Shown here: one piece after another, positions 10,671 to 19,103 of the stretch | How positions within the stretch are numbered: the first letter of the stretch is position 1 | Layout of the letters: every line of letters starts with the position of its first letter | Source: Vesta saturnalis | Lineage: Eukaryota; Arthropoda; Insecta; Coleoptera; Lampyridae | Assembly: GCA_036346205.1 (NCBI GenBank) | Contig: JARFJB010000534.1 | Span: 5,555,001 to 5,619,000 of the forward strand | Length of the DNA stretch: 64,000 nucleotides | Direction of reading: 5' to 3' | The notes under the pieces: model-generated | What the model was told of the DNA's origin: nothing | Databases searched by the model: none | Seen by the model: the letters and a program-made list of their open reading frames with translations, nothing else | Made by a program: the position numbers and the translations under genes

Positions 10671-11449
10671 ACAGAGTGGTCCAACGAAAACTTAACACCT
10701 CGATTTTTCGGCTTTAAATGAAAATGTGGAAAATGCTCGGACCGTCGATTTTAGTTTGGGACACTTTTTCCTGATTGCAGCATTGGCATTCAACCCTCTA
10801 GCAGTAGAGTGAACCAACCCTAAAAGATAGAATGTACTAAGTGTGGCACATTTTGAAAAGGTAATTTATGAATTCAGCAATACTAACATTGTTGTAACAA
10901 ATTTTGATTTTAGCGCCCTCTTGAGTGAAAATAATCGTTACGTAATTCAAGTGACACCTCATTTGAAAGCTATTTTATTAGTAATTCAATGCAATAAATA
11001 GTATCGAAATCACATTTATTATTAAAATCAGCTGAAAATCAAAAGTGTGATACTACACCTACACGTTTAGCTCTTTAGTTGATTTTACTTATTAAATGTG
11101 ATTTCTGGATACTTTTATTTATAGCATTGAATTACTAATAAAAACAGCTTTCAAATGAGGTGCCACAATTTGAATTACGTAACTACTATTTTTCCCTTAA
11201 GAGGGCGCTTAAATCTGAATTTCGTTCAACATTATTAGTATTGCTGAATTCCCCACAAAATTACCATTTCAAAAATGTGCCACACTTGGTACATTCCCTA
11301 TCTTTTTACGGTTGGTTCACCCCACTGCTAGAGGGTTGAAGTGCCAATGCTGCAATCAGAAAAAAAAGTGCCCCCCTCCAAACTAAAATCGACGGGTCCG
11401 AGCGATTTTCCACATTTTCATTATAAAGCCGGAAAATCGACCACCCTGT
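10671..11449. mobile_element. Fold-back MITE, about 780 bp, nested in the Spy-like element
   Basis: The whole unit is an imperfect palindrome centred near 11060. Its ends are ACAGAGTGGTC and GACCACCCTGT. Shared arm segments include the CTAGAGGGTTG/CAACCCTCTAG and GTGCCACACTT/AAGTGTGGCACA pairs. The left flank is TATAT and the right flank TTTG, so I could not settle a target duplication. There is no coding capacity; the 79-codon frame at 11341-11580 crosses its edge and is spurious. Confidence 0.75.
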
Positions 11450-11457
11450 ATTTGTTT

Positions 11458-12560
11458 GTTTCATTACAAATAGAACTGCATTTCCCAGATAAAAAGGGAT
11501 TATGCTATTGGGGATACCACTTAAAAAAGAGCGCGCCGGGAAACTCTACCTCTATAGTAGTGAGATTACTTATAATCTAGATAAATTACACCTATAAGTA
11601 ACTTATTCAAACTGATTGCAGATAGGTATGTAGATAAATAACATAATAATATTTGCGTCTTCGGAGGTTTGGCTCACTATTAATACATTATTTGTTGATA
11701 TTATATGTTACATATTATTTGTTTCCTTAAACAAATAACGTTAGAATGACATAAATCATGAATGATTAAATAAAATAAAAACATTTATGAGCTCAGGTAT
11801 AAGCGTATACATTATGACAGGCTTGTCATCACAAAGTCGATATAAAAAAACTGATCATAGTAACTTCGCAAAACTTCTATAGGGGACTAACAAACTCAAA
11901 TTACAGACAATAATAAGAAAAAAGTAGAGAAATTAACGGAGGAAATATTAAATTACAGGGTGATTCGCAAAAAAAATCAATTTTCGTAATTTTCTACCTT
12001 AAATATCTTGTGAATCGCCCTGTATTTAATTTACAAATTATATATTTTTGAAAATGGTTCAATGTCGACTACTGACTTGTATTACAAAATATATAAAATT
12101 GTAGTAAAAATAACCTGCAGAGTCGATCAACTTTTTGACTCACCCTGTATAAAATGTTTTTATATCTTGTTATAATAAGTCCAACTAAAGTAAATTCAGA
12201 CCAAATATTAATATTTTCATATTCCTACTGTAAAGTAGAATACACAGCATCAACAATTTTTTTTGGTAATTTTTGAATCACCCTGTATCAAATAATACTT
12301 TTTCTACACAAAGCAATATTTTTTGATGTTATTAGAATACTATTACAGCAAAAAATCCTTAATACATTATGAAAATTACATTTTAATACGTTTTAAAAAA
12401 TGGCCATTTTTCAACTTCATCACCCTGTAAATTGAAAACTGGCCATCGGATTGAGTTGTGCCCATGGACACTATTGTTCATGAAGTCGATATCTTCAACA
12501 TTCCAAAAATTAAGGCAAATTAACCGGATTCCATTTCTCCATAAGCCGGCTGCCTGGTCC
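11458..12560 (-). repeat. Right long terminal inverted repeat of the Spy-like element
   Basis: This is the partner of 6741-7863, beginning directly after the fold-back MITE and ending at GGTCC before TTT. It carries the mirrored ACAGGGTGATTC unit and one extra piece of about 40 bp at 12249-12289 with its own CACCCTGTAT end. Confidence 0.85.
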
Positions 12561-12960
12561 TTTGCTCTACACGAAAATCTTATCCGTATTCAGAAAAGTC
12601 CGAAAGAAAAAGCAAGAGAGATGTAGAGAGCCAATTAGTGCTTCCAGAATGTGCCCCCCCCCAAGTATAGAAACACTGAAGATGCTATTTGGAAGAGCAA
12701 AGCTTAATAGGAACACAGATAGCAAAAATAAGGAAGAAACCTAGTTTAAAAATGGACAAACTAGATACAGTTGTACGATTTTCTGTGTTTCTTAGAAATT
12801 TATGTGCTACAGTACAAGTTGCTGAATTGCAAGAATATTTGCTAAATCCATTACTGCTTCAGGAACTGGTGGAAAAACTTCCTACGCAAATGAAACTGAA
12901 ATTGGCTGCTTATATGAAAAAAATGTGCTCCTCTGGATATTTTATTCACAAATTGGTTTA
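12561..12960 (+). pseudogene. BEL/Pao gag, C-terminal part
   Basis: It resumes gag with FALHENLIRIQK and KAREM. A one-base loss near 12624 shifts to VESQLVLPEC, with a C-run (12653-12661). A second shift near 12700 leads to LIGTQIAKIRKKPS, DKLDTVVRFSVFLRNLCATV, NPLLLQELVEKLP and LKLAAYM. This is the DUF1759-type gag core. It joins the upstream part (6231-6740) once the Spy-like element is removed. Confidence 0.75.
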
Positions 12961-13758
12961 ATGAAATTGCGCTTAATGAATGTATGGTTTCACCAACTGT
13001 GGTCTTTGGAATGGAGACACCAGTAAAACCTAACAGTAGTAATAAAAGTAACAGTTGTTTAAATATTCATGTACAAGAAAAAAGGACTCTAAACTAAGCA
13101 CTAATACAAACTTAAAAAGTCAATATATGCAATGTTTGTGCTGCCAAGGTTCATGCAAGTTGATAGTTGAATGCAAAAAATTTGTAGAATTAACCCTTCC
13201 AAATAAATGGAAAATGGTGCGAAAACTGAAATTATGCAAGCAATGTTTAACTAAGCATTTCAGGATATATTTCAAGTGCAATAAATCAGTAAAATGTGAT
13301 AAAGAAAATTGCGATAGAAAACATCACCCCTTATTACATAGAGTTAATAAGGACGTATCGCTAACTCAAAATGCAAAAATTACCACAGAGCAGTCACAAT
13401 GCAGCCATATGATTTCCACAAATAATATTCAATTTCGATTGGTACTTGTAGTCACCACAAATGGAGACGAAACGTTGCAAATTATGGCATTTCTAGATAG
13501 AGGATCGACTCGAACGTTTATTGAGGAAAACTATGCGAAACGTTTAAAACTAGAGAGTCCTAAATCTACTTTGTGTCTTATATGGACTGGGCTCACAGGT
13601 TAGAACATAAATCAATGAAGATTTCATTTACAACTTCTGGCGCTTATAAACATGCACATGTTTATGTGTTAAAATATGTTCAGACAGTGAAGTCTTTAAA
13701 TTTGCCTGCCCAGGCACTTAATTATGAAAGCCTAAAGAAAGTATCATTATTTATGTAG
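12961..13758 (+). pseudogene. BEL/Pao zinc-knuckle and DUF1758-type protease region
   Basis: The frame 13055-13603 shows a Cys/His cluster (CLCCQGSCKLIVECKKF, LKLCKQCLTKHF, CNKSVKCDKENCDRKHHPLLH), the usual pair of knuckles before the protease. Then MAFLDRGSTRTFIEENYA is the aspartic-protease active-site region, with D and GST in the place of DSGS-type motifs. A frameshift near 13600 leads to HKSMKISFTTSGAYK and the rest of the domain up to 13758. The retroviral-like protease would cut the polyprotein. Frames are broken. Confidence 0.7.
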
Positions 13759-13765
13759 TCTGCCT

Positions 13766-14690
13766 ATGAAATCGTGTGAAAATGTGATTCCAAGTATTTT
13801 AATTGGGTTAAATAATTGGAAGTTAGGTTTTCCTCTTAAAGTCAGAGAAGGCGGTGATCAACATCCCTTAGCTGCTAAATGCAGGTTACGTTGGTCAATA
13901 TTTGCTACTACTAAAATGACTGAGGCCAACAGCGGAACTTATTGCAATTTTCACACCTTTAACGATCAAAATGCAGGTGAAGATGAATTAGATCAGCTAA
14001 TAAAGTCTTATTATTCCACAGAAAGCATGGGTGTATTATCTAATACTGAGATTTCTAAAGAGGATAAGAGAGCCAAAGAAATAATGACCAATATCACAAT
14101 TAGAGTTGGTAATCGTTTTCAAACTGCTCTATAATGGAAAGATGATAAAATAAAATTACCGGATAGTGAACCTATTGCATTGAAACGTTTAGAGTGTGTG
14201 GAAAATCGATTACGTTAAAAAATAACATTCAAAGGTAAATAGAAGAATACCAAGCTAAAGGCTATGCTCGAAAATTAACCACAGCAGAAATGCAACAACA
14301 TTATGATAAAATATGGTATCTTCCAGTATTTCCTGATATAAATCCAAAAAAGCCAGGAAAAGTCAGGCTTGTTTGGGATGTAATAGCCAAGACAAATAAT
14401 ATTTCGTTAGATTCTATTTTGTTGAAAGGGCCAGTCCAACTTGCTTCTCTATTTGGTATACTTAATAGGTTTAGACAACATAAAGTTGTTATATGTGGTA
14501 ATATTCGTGAAATGTTTTACCAGGTACAGATTATAGAGAAAGATCAACATACGCAAAGATTCCTGTGGCGCGACAGCGATGTTACCAGAGAATTACACAG
14601 TTATGTTATGCAGGTTATGACCTTTGGAGCCACTTGCTTTCGTAGAAGTGCTCAATTCGTAAAGAATATTAATGCCATACAGTAGAAAAA
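13766..14690 (+). pseudogene. BEL/Pao reverse transcriptase, catalytic segment deleted
   Basis: The region starts with IPSILIGLNNWKL and KVREGGDQHPLAAKCRLRW (the protease/RT linker of BEL). Stops near 14134 and 14217 interrupt it. It continues with KGYARKLT, IWYLPVFPDINPKKPGKVRLVWD, SILLKGPVQLASLFGILNRF, VVICGNIREMFYQVQI, TQRFLWR and QVMTFGATC. After QFVKNINAIQ (about 14685) the family's YVDD-containing stretch of roughly 80 residues is missing, and the text resumes with SENAQVLGMFW, so no active reverse transcriptase can be made. Confidence 0.75.
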
Positions 14691-15520
14691 TAGTATCTGA
14701 AAATGCACAAGTTCTTGGTATGTTCTGGTGTCCTGCTTATGGTATCCTTAAGTATTCTTTGGTATATAGTCAAAGCAACAAAGAGATACTTTCAGGTGAT
14801 CGGACACCTTTTAAGAGAGAAGTTTTATACATACTCATTACAATCTTTGACTCACTTGGTCTAATTGCTCACTATATGAATTATTTAAAGGTTCTTATGC
14901 AAGAAGTGTAGAAGTCATGCATACATTGGGATGATCCCACTAAGGACGAGCAAAATGATGAATGGCTGAAATGGATTAAAGTATTGTCCACTATAGATAT
15001 TATCCAAATTCCACCACGTGGAACTATAAATTTGCAGATACCCAACTACATGTTTTCGTCAATGCTAGTAAACATGCAAGTGTTGCAGCTGTTTATTTAA
15101 GAATGACTTCACATGACAATATAGAATGCAATCTGATAGGCTCGAAGTCCCAAGTTGCACCTACTAAATTTTTATAAATTCCTAGATTAATTGGTTGCAG
15201 CACTATTAGCAGCCAGATATACTAAATCCATTTTAGAAACACTTTCTATTACTAAAGTAATGTTATGGTCAGACTCAACGTCAGTTCTTAGTTGGATACA
15301 AATTGATGTCAAAAGAATTAAAAACCAATTTACAACATTCAGAGTAGCAGAAATTCAAGAGGTTACCAATGGTTTAATTTTGCGTTATGTACCATCTACG
15401 TTAAATGCAGCAGACGATGCTACAAAATTGTTAAAATTTCCTACGCTACAAATGGATACTCGTTGGTTTTGTGGACATTTGTTTCTTTATGAAAATGAGT
15501 GCGATTAACCTGACAATATT
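14690..15520 (+). pseudogene. BEL/Pao thumb/A17 and RNase H region
   Basis: AQVLGMFWCPAYGILKYSL, ILSGDRTPFKREVL, DSLGLIAHYMNYLKVL and a weaker QLHVFVNASKHASVAAVYL (14672-15100) match the Peptidase_A17/RT-connection part of BEL. The RNase H-like part follows at 15191-15508: ALLAARYTKS, MLWSDSTSVLSWI, RVAEIQEVTNGL and LRYVPSTLNAADDATKL. Stops and shifts lie near 14911, 15176 and 15508. Confidence 0.7.
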
Positions 15521-16092
15521 ATATATACCATTACTGAGGAAAATGTTCATGTGTTTAATATTCAAAAGAGAGAACCAATTGCTAAAATCAGACATGTTAA
15601 CATCAGTAGAGATGAAACTAGCTGAAGAATTATTCTTTAAAGTAACGCAAGGAGAACATTATCATTTAGAAATTTTGGAACTACAAAATGAAGGTTCAAT
15701 TATTTCATTAGGTAATAAAAGTAAAATTCAGCAATTGTCACCTTACTTGGATGAAAAAAATATATTAAGAAATAAGAGTCGTATCATTAATGCAATTTGT
15801 GTACCATTAGAAACACGAGGACCAATCATATTACCTAAAAATCACCATGTCGAGTTGAAAAAAGATAGGGTGTATTATGTATTAACAGTCAGAGCTGTCC
15901 ATGTAGAGATTGCGCATAGCCTGGATACAGGTTCATTTATATTGTGCTTTAGAAATTTCATGCTGGGAAGAGGCACACCAAAGGAAATATTCAGTGATCG
16001 AAGAACCAATTTTATTTCGGGAGAAAAGGTATTGAAAACTGAACTGCAGCGAATTGAACCAAAAGTTATTGCAAATCAATTTATAAGTCCAG
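15520..16092 (+). pseudogene. BEL/Pao integrase, truncated
   Basis: The open frame 15471-16121 carries LSPYLDEKNILRNKSRI and PIILPKNHHVELK. It then jumps, probably through a deletion near 15862 that removed most of the HHCC zinc domain, to LTVRAVHVEIAHSLDTGSF and RNFMLGRGTPKEIFSDRRTNF (second catalytic Asp). It ends at IANQFISPELK (16092), just before the conserved Trp and the catalytic Glu region. From there the sequence is pogo. The last codons of the open frame (after ELK) belong to the pogo part in another frame. Confidence 0.75.
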
Positions 16093-17645
16093 AGCTAAAA
16101 TTGCCGGTGAAGATTATATAGCTTGTTTTATGAAAATACATTGTGAATTATCTCACCGAAAACCGGAAAAGACTAATCTGGCAAGAGCTATCACTTTTAA
16201 TCCAACTAACGTTAAACAATTTTTTACCAATTATAGAAAACTAATGGAAAAATACAAGTTCACAACAGAAGGGATCCTGGACTGCGACGAAACGGGAATA
16301 ACAAGCATTTTACAAGCCCCAAAAGTAATTGCAAAAGTGGAAGAAAACAGATTGGACAGGTGTCTTCTGGGGAACGTGTCACCCTTGTAACATTCTTGGG
16401 AATTATAGCAGCATCAGAAATTTCATTACCTCCTGTTTATATTTTTCCCCGGGTACAAATGAAGGATGAGCATTTCTATGGTTCTCCGCCAGGCTTCGTG
16501 TGGTTTGGATCGAAGACCGGATGAATGACTGCAAAGGTGTTAAGAAGTACAAAGACTGCAGTATAGAAAACCCAATATTACTGATAGTAGACAATCATGA
16601 GACGCATATTAGTCTTGTAACTACTTTGTATTGTAGAGTAAACGGCATTAAACTACTTTTGTTCGCACCTCTCTGTACTCACCAGATGCAAGCCTCAGAT
16701 GTGGGAATATATGGGCCCTTTAAATCAAGATGTTAGTCATCGTTCAACGCCTTTTTGACCCAGAAATGTGGAACAAAGATTAAAATACACCATATTTCCC
16801 AACTTTGTTACGAACCATACTTGTTATCATTCACTCCAATAAATATTGTAAAAGCATTTTCCAAAATAGGAATTTGGCTGGTAAATTCTCCAGTTTTTTC
16901 TGAAACTGATTATCTTCCAACTTCGGTCACAGATAGGCTTTTAAGCACCCCTGCGATAATACAAGATCTAAATACATCTGTGGAATCACAAAACCCGATA
17001 AGTGACTTGTCAGGTCCATCAAATATTCAATCTAATATGGTGACTAATATTCTTGAAGTGTTGGTGGAAAATGTATTTAATGAACAAACAAAAACTTTAT
17101 TTAATAATAAACAAAAAAAGAAAAAACTCATGGTTTCAGATATTCGCCCTCTTCCCAACGCACCTCTAAGAAAGATCGTACGAAAACCTAAGCAAGGAAG
17201 CTCCCGGATTTATACCAATACACCGGAACAAGATAGGATTGAAGAAATTGAAAAAAACAAACAAAATAAATACACAAACCAAGAAAGATGCTAAAAGACA
17301 AGTATTTTCATCGCCATGCTCAGACATCGTCGTCTGATTCAGACATTTCAAAACACACAAACGGTAAATGGTTTTCTCATTCGTCTGACCTACAGGATGA
17401 AAGAACTAATGTTCCAGATTTACTGAATAATGAAGTGAACAGCAATTGAGGTCAACGATTATAGTTTAGCCCGATTTCCTACAAAAAGACCATCAGGTAC
17501 TATATCGGTAAAGTACTAGTAGCAGATTAACGCTGAGGTGAATGTGAGGTCAGCTTTCTAAGAAGAAAAGGCAATTTAGGTTTTGTTTTCCCTAATATCT
17601 TGGATATGTCAATGGTGTCTAAATGTGATGTCATTTTGAAGGTGT
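16093..17645 (+). pseudogene. Pogo/Tigger-like transposase, catalytic and C-terminal half
   Basis: The text resumes as RAKIAGEDYIACFMKIHCEL and HRKPEKTNLARA (second DNA-binding helix). The DDE domain follows: EGILDCDETGIT (first Asp), LPPVYIFPRV, ILLIVDNHETHIS (second Asp) and QASDVGIYGPFK (third Asp, pogo DDD type). Then come HISQLCYEPYLLSFTPINIVKAF, IGIWLVN, VTDRL, a basic linker, GSSRIYTNTPEQDRIEE and a C-terminal domain with FPTKKTIRYYIGKVL and CEVSFLRRKGN, ending at TGA near 17645. Frameshifts occur near 16380-16510, 16735 and 17294 onward. All three catalytic Asp codons survive despite the breaks. Confidence 0.8.
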
Positions 17646-17952
17646 GAAGTTTTCAGTAAATTTAGATATGTATGTTAACATGCAGTAAAGAGTTTTGATT
17701 CATTGCAGTTGTCTATTTTATTTGTGTTACCAGTGTTATACATTAGGTACCACATCATCCGAATGTGCCACTTGTATATCCGATTGTGCTCATACGCCAT
17801 TTTCTTTAAAACGATTACAGAGTGGTTAAATTTTATATATTGGTTAAATTAAAAAATATTATAGTGTGGCCAATAAAGCGTACTTCGGTATAGTGCTGCA
17901 AGTCGGTTACTAACTTGGATTGTTCATGAAATAAACGCAGTTGACCAAAACC
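17646..17952 (+). other. 3' non-coding part of the pogo-like element
   Basis: This AT-rich stretch after the transposase has subterminal ATCCGAATGTGCC and ATCCGATTGTGC motifs at about 17756-17795, related to the right TIR. Confidence 0.5.
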
Positions 17953-17978
17953 GTCCGAATGTGCCCCGGGCTCCCCTA
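17953..17978 (-). repeat. Right TIR and TA duplication of the pogo-like element
   Basis: GTCCGAATGTGCCCCGGGCTCCCC is followed by TA. It is the complement, with four mismatches, of the left end at 2292-2315. Confidence 0.75.
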
Positions 17979-18002
17979 ACGTTTAAGTTTACGAGGATGT
18001 AG

Positions 18003-18093
18003 GTGTTATCGAAACGTTTAGATCTGTATTCACATAAATACAAAAATACGCCATTAAATACCAAAAAAAGCTAAGTATTTTAAATATGTGTAA
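18003..18093 (-). repeat. Right arm of the small inverted-repeat element around pogo
   Basis: It matches the reverse complement of 2101-2193 with scattered changes; TGTATTCACATAAATACAAA is shared. Confidence 0.6.
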
Positions 18094-18994
18094 TAATGGT
18101 TAAAGTTTACATTTTCATAACCATATTTTCGTTTATGATTAGTGTGGATTAAAATTTCTGAATGTTAGACTTCAAACTATTATTGCAAAGTATGGTAGAT
18201 GTGCTTTGTTGACTGTTTTTCCTTTCATCTATTCCATTCTGGGTGCTTCACGTTTCGTGCGTTCTGATTTCGAGCGTCGAAAAATATTGCTTGAAATGTC
18301 CTCCTTTCGGGTGAAAACATTTCATTTTCTTAAATCTGTTTCTAGATGGCGTTATGCGCACGTGCTAATCGCTTGTTTTGAAAACGCCATTGTTTGTTCA
18401 ACAGTTTGAAACGTATCTAGCTTGCCACGTCACATAAAAAGAGAGAGAGAAAGATTATTTTATGTAATATATTATTATATTATTTTATAACGGAGAAAGG
18501 TAGCATGGCTGTGTCCTCAGTCGAACGATAGCTAATCGTAGAGCACTTTGTTGGGGTGGGTAGTTTTGGAGTGTACAACTGGTACAATTGGTAAATGATT
18601 AAGAGGGTGGAACGAAAATTGCAGTAAGAGTGATACGCAAAGCAAATTAGACTTGAGCACCATAAGCTTTAAAAAAAAAGGAAATTATTATATCCTGAGA
18701 GGCCCTGCAAAGCTTGAACTAGGGAGAAGAAACAGGACGATTAAATAAACAACAGTTTCCTCAGTAAACTTAATTAATTTCCAACTTTCAATCAATGGAC
18801 TAGATATGTTCAAATAATTGTTATTATTATTCGTTCATAACAAAATGTATAACAATAATTTAATTTAGTTAAGTTGCTTTGGTATCTGTGAATCCTTGCA
18901 ATGTTGCCATTAAATATAGGTTATTTGACTATAATCTCATTTACATAATTTATACATATGTAAAGGCAAAATTTACATCGATTGGGCCTTGTAT
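18094..18994. other. Spacer, no gene recognised
   Basis: AT-rich spacer. The 67-codon frame at 18206-18409 has no recognisable motif. A short GA-rich run (AAAGAGAGAGAGAAAG) lies near 18437. Confidence 0.5.
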
Positions 18995-19103
18995 GTCGAT
19001 AGCTGAGTTGGTTAGAGCGGCACTCTAGCAAAGTACATGTCCAAGGTTTATATCCTACTCGAGGTAAGCTCTCTATTTATGTATTTAATAAAATTAATAA
19101 TAG
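18995..19103 (+). repeat. tRNA-Ala-derived SINE-like unit, diverged
   Basis: TAGCTGAGTTGGTTAGAGCG (A-box arm), an anticodon-like loop CTAGCAA with AGC, and GGTTTATATCC (B box, diverged) are followed by TCGAGGTA. The tail CTATTTATGTATTTAATAAAA is shared with the copy at 43979-44082. No pairing 5' acceptor strand is visible, so it is a tRNA-derived repeat rather than a working tRNA gene. Unlike the other copy, it lacks the upstream inverted arm. Confidence 0.65.

Larger units (their letters stand above)
6741..12560. mobile_element. Spy-like DNA transposon inserted between AAA and TTT, no target duplication
   Basis: The ends are GGACCAGGCAGCC at 6741 and its complement ending at 12560, starting long inverted repeats. 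The flanks are AAA (6738-6740) and TTT (12561-12563). Deleting the 5,820-bp insert rejoins BEL gag codons AAA-TTT in frame (Lys-Phe), matching the gag family pattern. Spy elements, relatives of ISL2EU/Harbinger, are known for inserting between AAA and TTT without duplication. Contents: minus-strand DDE transposase (7996-9959), an inverted fragment of it (10390-10625) and a fold-back MITE (10671-11449). The transposase has a stop in place of its catalytic Glu, so this copy cannot move itself. Confidence 0.8.
5812..16092 (+). mobile_element. BEL/Pao LTR retrotransposon copy 1, decayed and 3'-truncated, interrupted by a Spy-like element
   Basis: In order on the plus strand: leader or LTR remnant, gag (6231-6740 and 12561-12960), zinc-knuckle/DUF1758-type protease region (13055-13620), reverse transcriptase (13766-14690), RNase H region (14900-15470) and integrase (15520-16092). 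This is the BEL/Pao order. The copy stops inside the integrase core, with no 3' LTR, and abuts the pogo transposase C-terminal half. Several frameshifts and deletions, including loss of the RT YVDD segment, make it inactive. No envelope-like gene was seen. Confidence 0.75.
2292..17976 (+). mobile_element. Pogo/Tigger-like DNA transposon enlarged by nested insertions
   Basis: The element is bounded by imperfect 24-bp TIRs and TA duplications (2290-2291 and 17977-17978). Its own transposase survives as an N-terminal part (5419-5812) and a C-terminal part (16093-17645). The 10 kb between those halves is a BEL/Pao retrotransposon carrying a Spy-like transposon. A TTAA-flanked element also sits in the 5' region (2385-5024). 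Without the insertions pogo would be roughly 2.8 kb, a normal size for the family. Alternative: the two halves come from different copies that became adjacent, but matching TIRs, order and strand favour a single copy. Confidence 0.72.

Noticed and set aside
5812..16092. Endogenous retrovirus
   Set aside because: Domain order and text match BEL/Pao, and no envelope gene is visible.
16403..16594. Minus-strand frame within pogo
   Set aside because: Shadow of the pogo transposase on the plus strand.
18995..19070. Functional tRNA-Ala gene
   Set aside because: The acceptor stem does not pair, the B box is diverged, and the 3' tail is shared with another copy, so it is a tRNA-derived repeat.
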